Positions 1 through 8,257 are shown, numbered from the stretch's first letter. The stretch is DNA of 11,174 nt from UBA9845 sp051889975 (GCA_051889975.1 JBJFDJ010000022.1:1-11174), one strand, 5' to 3'. The notes: generated from the letters alone by a model not told the origin. Numbers and translations: made by a program.

Positions 1-1009
1 AAAAAGGTGTGTCCAAACTAAAATTATATCGTTTTGCAAGCGCATTAAAATATGTTTTTGTAAAACTTCCAACATCCAAATTCCAGCCAGTTACAGTGCA
101 TGCACCTTGCCTTAAACTCTTTCGCCTGTCGCCAATAACAAGACTTTCGTCAATTTCCTTTTTAACACCCAAGCCACCACAAGTTTTGCACGCACCAAAA
201 GGAGTGTTAAAACTAAAAATTCGTGGACTTATCTCTTCAAAACTAAATCCACAGTTTGGGCAAGCAAAAGTTGTGTTAAACAATTTGTCTTCGCCATTGT
301 GACTTACAATAGCCTTGCCATTGCCAACTTTTAAGGCAGTTTCTATGCTTTCATTTAAACGCGTGATGTTTTCGTCTTTTATAACAAGCCTGTCAATAAC
401 AACGCTTATGGTGTGTTTTTTGTTTTTGTCCAAAACAATGTCTTCGTCAAGTTCATAAATTATGCCATCAACTTCAACTCTGCTGTAACCTGCCTTTCTA
501 AAACCTTCCAATTCCTTAACAAAAGCACCTTTTTTGCCAGTGACAAAAGGGCTGGAAACAACAATTTTTTCGCCTTCGCCAAACGCCAAAACAGTTTGCA
601 TAATTTGGTCAATAGATTGCTTTTTAATTGGTATGTTGCAGTTTGGGCAATATGGCGTGCCAATATTTGCAAACAGCAATCTAAAATAGTCATAAATTTC
701 GGTTACTGTGCCAACTGTTGAGCGTGGATTTTGACTTGTTGTCTTTTGGTCAATGGCAATGCAAGGAGATAGTCCTTCAATGCGTTCAACATCAGGTTTG
801 TCCATTTGACCCAAAAATTGCCTTGCGTAACTTGACAAACTTTCCATAAATTTGCGTTCGCCCTCAGCAAAAATGGTGTCAAATGCCAAAGTGCTTTTGC
901 CACTTCCACTAACGCCCGTAAAAACAATGAGTTTGTTGCGTGGCAAAGTCAAATTTATGTTTTTTAAATTGTTTTCCTTTGCTCCAACAATAACAAGTTC
1001 ATCTTTCAT
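1..1009 (-). CDS. uvrA: UvrABC excinuclease subunit A, N-terminal part (cut by window edge)
   Basis: UvrA is the ABC-type ATPase that finds bulky DNA lesions and loads UvrB in nucleotide excision repair. About 336 residues are present, roughly the first third of a family protein of about 940; the rest lies beyond base 1. The protein starts MKDELVIVGAKENNLKNI, typical of the family. The first Walker A motif is GVSGSGKST at residues 32-40. It is followed by the UvrA-type segment ESLSSYARQFLGQM and by LSPCIAIDQKT. A zinc-finger pattern CPNC-x20-CKTCGGLG lies around residues 250-280, and an extra CPNC near residue 122 sits in the UvrB-binding region. The start is set by AAAGGAG about 10 bases upstream, inside the end of uvrB; the two genes overlap by one base (TGATG), so translation is probably coupled. 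No frameshift is seen in the visible part. Confidence 0.97.
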   Translation of the reverse strand, partial: MKDELVIVGAKENNLKNINLTLPRNKLIVFTGVSGSGKSTLAFDTIFAEGERKFMESLSSYARQFLGQMDKPDVERIEGLSPCIAIDQKTTSQNPRSTVGTVTEIYDYFRLLFANIGTPYCPNCNIPIKKQSIDQIMQTVLAFGEGEKIVVSSPFVTGKKGAFVKELEGFRKAGYSRVEVDGIIYELDEDIVLDKNKKHTISVVIDRLVIKDENITRLNESIETALKVGNGKAIVSHNGEDKLFNTTFACPNCGFSFEEISPRIFSFNTPFGACKTCGGLGVKKEIDESLVIGDRRKSLRQGACTVTGWNLDVGSFTKTYFNALAKRYNFSLDTPF

Positions 1010-2979
1010 CAAAGTTTTTCTCCTTTTTTTTGTAAGTTTTTTAGTTCCATAATCTGCTCGCGTAGCAAAATTGCCCTTTCAAAGTCTAATTCTTTGCTTG
1101 CTTGATGCATGGCAAAAGTCAATTTTTCAATTTGCCTTGGAATGTCTTTTGAATTAATCTTTGTTTCTTTAATCTTTTTTGTTATTTCCAAACTGTTAAC
1201 AATTGGCTTGGTAATTGTTTTTGGTGTGATGTTGTGCTCAGTGTTGTATTGCTGTTGAATGTGTCGTCTGCGTTCTGTTTCGTCAATTGCCCTTTTCATG
1301 CTGTCGGTTATGTTGTCTGCATACATAATAACTTTTGCCTCACTGTTTCTGGCAGCCCTGCCCACAGTTTGAATTAACGATGTTTCACTGCGCAAAAAAC
1401 CTTCTTTGTCAGCATCCAAAATTGCAACCAACTTAACTTCGGGCATATCCAAACCTTCCCTTAACAAATTGATGCCAACAATTACATCAATTTCGCCACT
1501 GCGAAGTGAGTTGATTATTTCAATACGTTCCAAAGTATCTATTTCGCTGTGCAAATATTTAACTTTTATTTTGTAATCAGTTAAATAACTTGTTAAACTC
1601 TCGCTCATTTTTTTTGTGAGTGTTGTAACCAAAACTCGCCCATTGTTTGCAATTGTGTTTTTAATTTCTCCAATTAAATCGTCAACCTGCCCTTCAACTT
1701 TTCTCACTTCAATTTTTGGGTCTAAAAGTCCAGTTGGCCTGATGATTTGCTCAACAACTTGGTCGGCAAGTTCAAGCTCATACTTTGCTGGTGTTGCCGA
1801 AACATAAATTGCCTGGCCTATGCGATTGTTAAACTCGTCAAAAGTGAGTGGTCTGTTGTCAAAAGCACTTTTTAGCCTAAAACCATAGTCCACCAAATTG
1901 GTTTTTCTTGCCTTGTCGCCATTATACATTGCCCTGATTTGTGGCAAAGTGATATGGCTTTCGTCAACAAAAAGCAAAAAGTCTTTTGGAAAATAGTCCA
2001 GCAAACAATAAGGTGGCTCGCCAACATCTCTGCCATCAAAATAACGCGAATAGTTTTCTATGCCGTTGCAATAGCCCATTTCTCGTATCATTTCAATGTC
2101 ATAGGCAGTGCGTTCTTTAAGTCGTTGCGCCTCAATCAACTTGCCTTTTTGCTCAAATGCCTCAACTTCGTTTTGAGCATCTTGCTCTATTATTTTTAAC
2201 ACTTTGTCCAAATTTTCACTGCCAACAGCATAGTGAGTTGCAGGGAAAATCAAACAGTGCTTTAACTTGTTAACAGCCTTGCCTGTTATTAATTGAATTT
2301 CCTTGATGCTTTCAATCTCATCGTCAAAAAACTCAATGCGATATGCATATTCGCTTGAATAACTTGGGATTATATCAAGTGTGTCGCCACGAACTCTAAA
2401 AGTGGCACGCTTAAATTCAATGTCGTTGCGTTGATATTGAATTGCAATCAGCCTTTTAATCACATCATTTCGGTTAATCTTTTGTTGTGGCCTAAGAGAT
2501 ATGCCAAGTGAACTATAATTTTCGGGGCTACCCAAACCATATATGCAACTAACAGATGCAACAATAATGACATCTCGCCTTTCCATCAATGCACAAGTTG
2601 CGCTGTGTCGCAGTTTGTCAATTTCGTCATTTACAGCCAAATCTTTTTCTATATATGTGTCACTGCTAACGATGTATGCTTCGGGCTGATAATAATCATA
2701 ATATGACACAAAATATTCAACCATATTGTTGGGAAAAAACTCTTTAAACTCATTGCAAAGTTGCGCTGCAAGTGTTTTGTTGTGTGCAAGCACAAGCGCT
2801 GGTCGTTGCACATTTGCAATAACATTTGCCATTGTAAAAGTTTTGCCACTGCCCGTCACACCAAGCAAAACTTGACTTTTTAAGCCATCTTTTATGCCTT
2901 CAACCAAATCGTGTATTGCTTTTGGTTGGTCGCCAGTTGGCGCATAATTGCTATGTAGTTCAAATTTTTTACTTTCCAT
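1009..2979 (-). CDS. uvrB: UvrABC excinuclease subunit B
   Basis: UvrB is the DNA-loading helicase-fold subunit that verifies lesions and recruits UvrC. It has 656 residues, the normal family length. Walker A is GVTGSGKT at residues 40-47. The aromatic beta-hairpin that inserts into DNA is YYDYYQPEAY at 93-102. The Walker B box is DESH at 339-342, followed by the SATPAKYE motif. The C-terminal helicase half has GINLLREGLDMPEV and QTVGRAARN. A UVR motif (about 617-651, DFERAILLREQI) closes the protein and is the UvrC/UvrA contact. All key residues look intact. The start MESKKFELHSNYAPTGDQPKAI matches the usual UvrB N-terminus, so this ATG is firm, yet no ribosome binding site precedes it. Instead a TATAAT lies six bases upstream (see promoter entry). 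The gene forms an operon with uvrA. Confidence 0.98.
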   Translation of the reverse strand: MESKKFELHSNYAPTGDQPKAIHDLVEGIKDGLKSQVLLGVTGSGKTFTMANVIANVQRPALVLAHNKTLAAQLCNEFKEFFPNNMVEYFVSYYDYYQPEAYIVSSDTYIEKDLAVNDEIDKLRHSATCALMERRDVIIVASVSCIYGLGSPENYSSLGISLRPQQKINRNDVIKRLIAIQYQRNDIEFKRATFRVRGDTLDIIPSYSSEYAYRIEFFDDEIESIKEIQLITGKAVNKLKHCLIFPATHYAVGSENLDKVLKIIEQDAQNEVEAFEQKGKLIEAQRLKERTAYDIEMIREMGYCNGIENYSRYFDGRDVGEPPYCLLDYFPKDFLLFVDESHITLPQIRAMYNGDKARKTNLVDYGFRLKSAFDNRPLTFDEFNNRIGQAIYVSATPAKYELELADQVVEQIIRPTGLLDPKIEVRKVEGQVDDLIGEIKNTIANNGRVLVTTLTKKMSESLTSYLTDYKIKVKYLHSEIDTLERIEIINSLRSGEIDVIVGINLLREGLDMPEVKLVAILDADKEGFLRSETSLIQTVGRAARNSEAKVIMYADNITDSMKRAIDETERRRHIQQQYNTEHNITPKTITKPIVNSLEITKKIKETKINSKDIPRQIEKLTFAMHQASKELDFERAILLREQIMELKNLQKKGEKL

Positions 2980-2985
2980 AATAAA

Positions 2986-3014
2986 ATTATATCACAAAGC
3001 AACAAATTTATAAA
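2986..3014 (-). promoter_or_regulatory. uvrBA promoter, predicted to give a leaderless mRNA
   Basis: The minus strand reads TTTATA (-35, 4 of 6), a 17-base spacer, then TATAAT (-10, 6 of 6) preceded by TGA, an extended -10. Only six bases (TTTATT) separate the -10 from the uvrB ATG, so the expected +1 falls on the A of the ATG. An imperfect palindrome around ATTTATAAAT (about 3001-3020) overlaps the -35 and could be an operator. No GAAC-N4-GTTC LexA box is seen. Confidence 0.65.
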
Positions 3015-3203
3015 TGTTTTGATGTGCAATTGTTAACTTTTGCTTTAAAACTTTTGCTTAGCTTTGCTTTACTTTATTATTGTTTGTGTTTTATTTAAAG
3101 AACTTTTTATTTTAAACAATAAAAGCAAAACTGTTATTAAATGACAAAATAAAAGTTAAACGAAAATTAGCAAATGTAAAATTAAAAGCAAAAAAATATT
3201 ATT

Positions 3204-3230
3204 AAAAAAACAGCCGTTTGGCTGTTTTTA
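3204..3230 (-). terminator. Rho-independent terminator of the surface-protein gene
   Basis: On the minus strand a perfect 10-bp stem AAAAACAGCC / GGCTGTTTTT with an AAAC loop is followed by seven T. It begins two bases after the stop codon of the surface-protein gene. The plus strand also has a T run, so it may work both ways. It separates that gene from uvrBA. The other 200 bases up to uvrB are AT-rich, with no gene seen. Confidence 0.9.
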
Positions 3231-3231
3231 A

Positions 3232-6200
3232 TTATTCGTCATCTTTTTTATTTTTTTTAGCAAGTTCTTTTGCTTTTTCTTTTGCGTCTGTTTTGTCTTT
3301 TGTTTTAACAAAGTAAATAACAACGCCTGCAAGAAGAGCAATTGAAACAACAATCAAAACAACTCCCCATGTTTGTTCTGTGATTGAAGAACTGTTAGCG
3401 TTACCCTTAACTTCAAAAGTGTAAGAAATTGGTTCGGTTGTGTTGCCTGCTTCGTCTGTTGCACTATATTTTAATGTATATGTGCCGGCTGACTCAAATG
3501 TGTAAGAATAATTATTTGTTGATTGCAATTTTGTTGTTTTGCCATCTGGAGAAATAACTGTTATAGAAACTTTTCCGTCTGTCTTATCTAGCTCATCTTC
3601 AACATCATATTCTTTGTCGCCATCGGTAACTGTAACATCGTCAAGAACCAATGAGAATTTTTCGCCAACTTTAAATGTTTTGTTGATAATTTTGTTAGCA
3701 TCGCCAATTACAAATTTTGGAGCAACAACATCGCCAACAGAAATTGTGTATTCAAGTTCGGCAGTGTTGCCAGCAAGGTCAACTGCAGTATAAACTACAT
3801 TGTATTTGCCGTCTTTTTCAAACTTAAATGTGAATTCTTTGCCTTCAACAGGGTCAACAACATCGCCATCTGGGTTTGTAACTTTAAGTGTTAAACTCTT
3901 GATGCCGTTTGCATCTTCTGCCGTAAATGAAGGCAATTCAACTTCAACACCAACTTTTGCTGTAAGTGGAACTTGCGCATCGTTTTCATCTAAAACAATA
4001 ACTGGGTCTACAGTATCTTTAACTGTGATTGTGTAAACATCACTTTCAATTTTGTTAACGCCATCGCTTGCAACATAAACAAAACTATATGTTCCTGCTT
4101 TTGATGGTGTGAATGAAAGACTTTCGTGTTGGAAACCTGTGTTGCCAGGTGCTTCAATAAATTTAACTGTCATTGAAGCTTTGTTTTCAATGACTTTTCC
4201 GTCATCAACAACAATTGGTGTTGGCAATGTGTAAGTTGTGCCAAGTTCCATAGTTGTCTTTAAGCCTTTAACTTGAATTGAAGGTGCTTTTGTGTCTCTA
4301 ACAACAAAGTTTACAGAGTTAATCAAACTGTTGCCTGCAACATCGGTTGTTGTTATAACAACACTATATTCGCCAGCAACTGATGTAACAATTTTGCCAC
4401 CTTTTAAAGTGATATAACTGCCATCATATTCGTATGTGAAGCCTGTAACTTCAATTTCATTTCCGTTTGCGTCATAAACAACAAGGTTAGAAACAAGGTT
4501 GCCTGTTTTATTTACACCACTTGTGTTTTTGTCGCTAAATTTAACTTCTGTTGAATCGTCAAAGATAATTATTTCTTCACCTTGACCATAGTTTTCACTT
4601 TCGCCATTGTCGTTTAATTTTGTTGCCAATGTTTCAAGTGAGTTAGCATCATAGAGCTCTGGTGCTTTGTCATCGTCATTCAAGCCATAGATGTTAATTG
4701 TTTTGTGTGCATAAGATACATTGTTAATATCAGCACCATCTACGCCCAAACCATTTTTTGTGTATTTTGCATCGTCTTCTGCTCTTACAACAATTGTAAG
4801 TTTTGATTGATCTGTTGCATTTACATCAAATGAATACAATGTGCTGTCGTCTGCATTCTTTTCAATTTTAAAGCAATCTGCGTTGCTAGGTTCTTTTCCT
4901 GCAACATAATCGCCAAAATAATAGTAAACATCAGTTTTAACATTGCTGTCAACTGTGCTTGTGCTTGTTGGATTTGCATCATGGTCTTTTTCATAGTCCA
5001 CAACTGTTGGCATAGCAAAAGATAATGTTTCGCCATTTACAACACTATTTGGAAGACCAGTTAATGTGATGTAAGGAGCAACTGTATCAGCATAGTTTGC
5101 GTCTGTTGGAACAACGATTTTGTAAACAACATCACGGTTGACATTTCCACTTGCATCTCTTGCTTGATAAATAATTTTGTATGTTCCTGCTTGGTGGAAT
5201 GTAACTTTTGACATTTCATTTGCTTCTGCTTTAACAAAAGTCAACAAATCGTTGCCATCGCCGTCTTTAATATCTGTGTTGCTAGCTGTTTCAACATAAG
5301 TAGTTGTGTCGCTTGTGCTGGTTGAGGTAGCTTTGTATATAATACCTCTTGTAAGTGTTAATGAACCATATTCGTCAAAGTTGTCGGTAGCATAGATTGC
5401 AGGCAATTCAATTTCAACGCCAATTCTTGCCTTGCTTGGAATCATATAACTGATATCTGTTGTGTCAATGTCGTCTGCAACTGATTTAACACCTGCAGCG
5501 CTTGTTGAAACTTCGTATGCATTAACTGCAACTGGAGTTGGGTTAACATTGTCAGTAACATTTTTAAGGTCATATGTTCTTTCTAATGTTGGCTGTAAAT
5601 CTTTGATGTAATCAGCAAATGTTGCTGTTGTGTTTTCATTAAAATATTTATACAAATCAAGTTTTTCAAGTGTATAAATTTTGTATTTGATTTGATAATA
5701 GTTGTTGTTTTTTGCTTCGTCCATTGGCTTAAATGTAAAGTCTTGTTCGTCAACATCATAAGTATTTTTAACTTCGCCATTTTCCAAATAATTAACTTCA
5801 ACTTTTGTGTAAGTTAAAACTGAAGCATTGTTGCTGTTTTTGTCAACAGTAACAGGTTTTGGAAGTTTAACTTCGTTGCCAAGCGTTGCGCTTTCTGGCA
5901 AACTGCCTTCCCAAGTAAATGTGATATTTTGATTATCTACGGTGTAGTTTGGACTAACATTTACAGAGTATGATTTTGTTACTCTTATGCCTGAAGCATT
6001 GACATAACTATATGCAACAGAGTATGTGCCATAAATTGTATTTTCTTCGGCATCTTTGTTTGCAGTTAAAACATAATATTTTTTGCCGTCAATAGTAACT
6101 GTTTTTTCGGCTACAACATCATGGTTTGCATCTTTTACAACAACCTTAACTGTGTCATAGTTGCCTTTAACTTCATCTTCTTCTTTGCCTGTTTCTGAAA

Positions 6201-6705
6201 TATTTGGATATGGCAAAACAACTGATGTGTTTTCACCAATTGTTGTTGGCAACATAAAAGGTGTGTTTTCATCAAAACTGAGTGTTGCCTTTGAACTTGT
6301 AACTTTTATTATGTATTGTTGGCTTGTTGTTGCTTTGTAACCTGTAACAGCAGACGCTGTGTATTGAACCTTGTAATTACCAACCATTGTTGGAATTAAC
6401 TTATATTGTCCAGCATGTTCGCCGTCAGCTTCAAGCACCAAATTTTCACTGCCAAGTTCAACTGCTTTACCCCTTGGGTCTGTAACTTTAATTGTTACAT
6501 CGGCAGAGTTGTTGCTTGTGCCCTTTGGCAAATAAACCGGCTTGTTAACTTCGCCTTTTGTTGGCATTTTTGTGAGTGCTATACTTGCACCAACCAAGCC
6601 TGTGCCACTAGCCATAACAATGCCAAGTGCAGGGCTAATTGCAAAACTTGCAATAGAAACTGCAAGCATTAAAATAAATACCATAATTTTGCTAAATTTT
6701 TTCAT
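3232..6705 (-). CDS. Large surface protein: signal peptide, about nine Ig-like domains, C-terminal membrane anchor
   Basis: 1157 residues. A signal peptide (MKKFSKIMVFILMLAVSIASFA, ending near residue 30) is followed by about nine repeated beta-sandwich units, roughly 45-135, 140-250, 255-382, 386-533, 540-675, 679-803, 804-896, 897-991 and 992-1100. Most units open with G-x4-LP (for example VGVEVELP) and most close with AGTY-x3-Y-x-A-x-D-x2-GN. A DTVAP-like linker starts units at D540, D679, D804, D897 and D992. This is the pattern of bacterial Ig-like/DUF5011-type surface domains. One membrane helix (1114-1134) and a Lys-rich tail follow. There is no LPXTG motif, so anchoring is by the helix rather than by sortase. 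Only one Cys is seen. AAGGAG lies eight bases before the ATG. Adhesion or a structural envelope role is inferred; no enzyme domain or specific ligand can be named. Confidence 0.88.
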   Translation of the reverse strand: MKKFSKIMVFILMLAVSIASFAISPALGIVMASGTGLVGASIALTKMPTKGEVNKPVYLPKGTSNNSADVTIKVTDPRGKAVELGSENLVLEADGEHAGQYKLIPTMVGNYKVQYTASAVTGYKATTSQQYIIKVTSSKATLSFDENTPFMLPTTIGENTSVVLPYPNISETGKEEDEVKGNYDTVKVVVKDANHDVVAEKTVTIDGKKYYVLTANKDAEENTIYGTYSVAYSYVNASGIRVTKSYSVNVSPNYTVDNQNITFTWEGSLPESATLGNEVKLPKPVTVDKNSNNASVLTYTKVEVNYLENGEVKNTYDVDEQDFTFKPMDEAKNNNYYQIKYKIYTLEKLDLYKYFNENTTATFADYIKDLQPTLERTYDLKNVTDNVNPTPVAVNAYEVSTSAAGVKSVADDIDTTDISYMIPSKARIGVEIELPAIYATDNFDEYGSLTLTRGIIYKATSTSTSDTTTYVETASNTDIKDGDGNDLLTFVKAEANEMSKVTFHQAGTYKIIYQARDASGNVNRDVVYKIVVPTDANYADTVAPYITLTGLPNSVVNGETLSFAMPTVVDYEKDHDANPTSTSTVDSNVKTDVYYYFGDYVAGKEPSNADCFKIEKNADDSTLYSFDVNATDQSKLTIVVRAEDDAKYTKNGLGVDGADINNVSYAHKTINIYGLNDDDKAPELYDANSLETLATKLNDNGESENYGQGEEIIIFDDSTEVKFSDKNTSGVNKTGNLVSNLVVYDANGNEIEVTGFTYEYDGSYITLKGGKIVTSVAGEYSVVITTTDVAGNSLINSVNFVVRDTKAPSIQVKGLKTTMELGTTYTLPTPIVVDDGKVIENKASMTVKFIEAPGNTGFQHESLSFTPSKAGTYSFVYVASDGVNKIESDVYTITVKDTVDPVIVLDENDAQVPLTAKVGVEVELPSFTAEDANGIKSLTLKVTNPDGDVVDPVEGKEFTFKFEKDGKYNVVYTAVDLAGNTAELEYTISVGDVVAPKFVIGDANKIINKTFKVGEKFSLVLDDVTVTDGDKEYDVEDELDKTDGKVSITVISPDGKTTKLQSTNNYSYTFESAGTYTLKYSATDEAGNTTEPISYTFEVKGNANSSSITEQTWGVVLIVVSIALLAGVVIYFVKTKDKTDAKEKAKELAKKNKKDDE

Positions 6706-6820
6706 TTAAGTTTCTCCTTGAAATTTGTAAATAGCACTTTAAATAAAATATGTTTGTTAACACTTATAAACCCATAAAAGTTAAAGTTTATTATTTTATT
6801 TTTAAAGTTATCTTATAAAG

Positions 6821-6847
6821 TCTATAACAATAAAAAATATTTGTCAA
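6821..6847 (-). promoter_or_regulatory. Candidate proximal promoter of the surface-protein gene
   Basis: The minus strand has a perfect TTGACA at 6847-6842, then either TATAGA after 15 bases with a TG extension, or TAGACT after 17 bases. Expected +1 is near 6814, giving a leader of about 110 bases. It may act together with, or instead of, the distal promoter. Confidence 0.4.
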
Positions 6848-6905
6848 ATAAATAGCAAACAAATTGCTAAATTTCAACAAATATAGTTTAAATATTAAAT
6901 TCTAA

Positions 6906-6934
6906 ATTATACCAAATTTTACAAAAATTGCTAA
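6906..6934 (-). promoter_or_regulatory. Candidate distal promoter of the surface-protein gene
   Basis: The minus strand reads TTAGCA (4 of 6), 17 bases, TATAAT (6 of 6) with an upstream TGG that makes an extended -10. The -35 overlaps the stop codon of the preceding membrane-protein gene. Expected +1 is near 6899, giving a leader of about 195 bases that contains a small hairpin (TAGCAA/TTGCTA stem, near 6850-6870). Confidence 0.5.
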
Positions 6935-7782
6935 TTGAGTAAATACAACAAATAAAAGCTTAAAAAAACACATATATTTGTTAGTAACATTACTGCATTT
7001 AGTATTTTATTTGCTTTGTTTTTGTTTGTCGTTAACAATTTTACGTTAATTGCACAAACAAAAAATACTGCAAACACGCATGCCCACAAAAGTTTTATTT
7101 TAAAACTTAAGCACAACACATCAAGTAGCAAAACAACAAAACAGTTGGATTTTAAAATGTCAAATTTGTCTGTTGGCTTTTTATTTTTTTTAATTTTTTT
7201 ATAGGAATATCTAATTTGTCTTTTTCGTTTTGATGTTTTTAGCAACTTAAATTGCAAGTTTTTTGACTGACAATTCAACAGTTTTAAATTGCAAATTATC
7301 TTTTTAACTTTGCAACCTTTTTTGCTTGTGCTGTTCTGTTTTTCATTGCCACTACTTGTTTGTTTTTCCAAAAACAACAAATTAACAACAAAATCTGCCA
7401 CGCAAAGCACACAACAAATCAAAAGCAAAATTATTATAACACTTGAACTCTTTAAAACTTTTGGTCTGTTGATAAAATCATAATATGGATTTTTGATAAA
7501 TGCAACACCAGTCAAAACAGCAAACAAAACTATCAAAATCAGCATAAAAATGATGGTTTTTGCGTGATTTTTTAACAAATTTTTATAAAACGATAGTTTT
7601 GCGTTTTCCTTTTTTGTGTTTTTTTGAATTTTATTTTTTGCGTTTTTCGTTGTTCTGTTTTTGGCTTTTTTAGGCGTTTCAAATCTAGTGTTTCTTTTCG
7701 TTTCATTTTTGTGAGAAAATATGTTTTTGTTTTGTCTTGGCTCGCTACTATCTTGTTTTCTTGTTGCAACAATTTTTTCCAT
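6931..7782 (-). CDS. Hypothetical basic Lys/Asn-rich membrane protein, about five helices
   Basis: 283 residues; I do not recognise the family. Residues 1-75 are strongly basic (many Lys, Arg, Asn; no hydrophobic stretch) and should be cytoplasmic. Predicted membrane helices lie at about 76-96, 113-138, 213-229, 231-250 and 260-282. A second Lys-rich loop spans 139-210. Several Cys lie in or next to the helices. The gene is poorer in GC than its neighbours, which suggests either fast drift or acquisition. The only usable ATG (base 7782) has no ribosome binding site, and an in-frame stop lies 24 bases upstream, so the start cannot be moved up; the next Met is residue 79. The coherent helices in this frame favour a real gene over the competing minus-strand frame. 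It has its own transcription unit after the Cys-rich gene's terminator. Function unknown. Confidence 0.6.
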   Translation of the reverse strand: MEKIVATRKQDSSEPRQNKNIFSHKNETKRNTRFETPKKAKNRTTKNAKNKIQKNTKKENAKLSFYKNLLKNHAKTIIFMLILIVLFAVLTGVAFIKNPYYDFINRPKVLKSSSVIIILLLICCVLCVADFVVNLLFLEKQTSSGNEKQNSTSKKGCKVKKIICNLKLLNCQSKNLQFKLLKTSKRKRQIRYSYKKIKKNKKPTDKFDILKSNCFVVLLLDVLCLSFKIKLLWACVFAVFFVCAINVKLLTTNKNKANKILNAVMLLTNICVFLSFYLLYLLN

Positions 7783-7867
7783 ACAATAAAATATGCAAGA
7801 TTGTTAACATAAAAAACTAAATTTTCATAAAATGAGCATTTTTGTAACAAAAACAAAATTTTAATCA

Positions 7868-7902
7868 TAAAAAATAGAGAGCCGTCAAACTCTCTACTTT
7901 TT
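7868..7902 (-). terminator. Rho-independent terminator of the Cys-rich peptide gene
   Basis: On the minus strand TAGAGAG / CTCTCTA form a perfect 7-bp stem around the loop TTTGACGG, followed by six T. It starts about ten bases after the stop codon of the Cys-rich gene. Confidence 0.9.
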
Positions 7903-7906
7903 GTTT

Positions 7907-8098
7907 TTATCTACATCCACAGCCGTTATCATGACCACCACAGCAGTTGCAAAGTAATAACAAAATGATTATTGTTTCACAATCGAAGTCAAAGCCACAA
8001 CCACATGTGTTAAGTAACCATAATAAGATAAAGATGTCACAGCAGTCGTTTCTATCATTGCAACCACATCCGTTATTATGTCCACCAAATAATCTCAT
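7907..8098 (-). CDS. Small cysteine-rich peptide with internal duplication (12 Cys in 63 residues)
   Basis: 63 residues, starting MRLFGGHNNGCGC. AAAGGAGG sits seven bases before this ATG, so it is preferred over an in-frame TTG at 8104. Twelve cysteines occur in clusters: GCGC at both ends, NDCCD, TCGCG, and CNCCGG. Two hydrophobic runs (IFILLWLL and TIIILLLL) each follow an acidic-Cys motif and precede a Cys/Gly cluster, and GGHNNGCGC near the start is echoed by GGHDNGCGCR at the end, so the peptide looks like two related halves. Similar short GCGC/DCC/LLLL peptides occur in clostridia, sometimes under the name chorion-class high-cysteine protein; some resemble small spore or coat proteins. 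That link is family-style resemblance only. It could bind metal, be cross-linked by disulfides, or sit at a membrane or coat surface. It is a single-gene unit with a structured leader and a strong terminator. Confidence 0.85.
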   Translation of the reverse strand: MRLFGGHNNGCGCNDRNDCCDIFILLWLLNTCGCGFDFDCETIIILLLLCNCCGGHDNGCGCR

Positions 8099-8225
8099 AA
8101 GCAATCCTCCTTTATTATTTACAAAGGACTATGCTAACATTCTGCCAACCCCAACTTTTGGCAATATGTAACGCATTGTGCAAAGCACTATGTATCCTTT
8201 TATCTTTTGTGCTTTGTTTGATTTT
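8099..8225 (-). promoter_or_regulatory. Structured 5' leader of the Cys-rich gene with Shine-Dalgarno-pairing hairpin
   Basis: Three inverted repeats lie in the 125 bases before the ATG. CAAAGCAC/GTGCTTTG is at 8216-8209 and 8188-8181 (20-base loop). TGCCAA/TTGGCA is at 8163-8158 and 8148-8143 (9-base loop). TCCTTT/AAAGGA is at 8128-8123 and 8113-8108 (9-base loop). The last one pairs with the first six bases of the AAAGGAGG ribosome binding site. A weak candidate promoter (TTGCCT at 8259-8254, 16 bases, TATACG at 8237-8232) would start the transcript near 8225. I do not recognise a known riboswitch class. Confidence 0.4.
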
Positions 8226-8257
8226 TTCCTTCGTATATTCCATATTATTTAAAAGGC

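Noticed and set aside
413..721. Plus-strand reading frames opposite uvrA, uvrB, the surface protein and hflX
   Set aside because: They are antisense shadows of strongly conserved minus-strand genes, lack ribosome binding sites, and show no recognisable domains.
2980..3120. SOS (LexA) box upstream of uvrB
   Set aside because: No GAAC-N4-GTTC pair is found; the nearest GAAC has no matching GTTC. The palindrome over the -35 is A/T-only and not a LexA-type site.
3380..3420. LPXTG sortase signal near the C-terminus of the surface protein
   Set aside because: No LPXTG-like motif precedes the membrane helix, and the charged tail is much longer than a sorting signal tail.
7572..7868. A second minus-strand reading frame (98 codons) overlapping the start of the basic membrane protein gene
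   Set aside because: It has no ribosome binding site, starts inside the terminator of the Cys-rich gene, and becomes low-complexity Lys/Thr/Gln. The other frame has coherent membrane helices over its full length.
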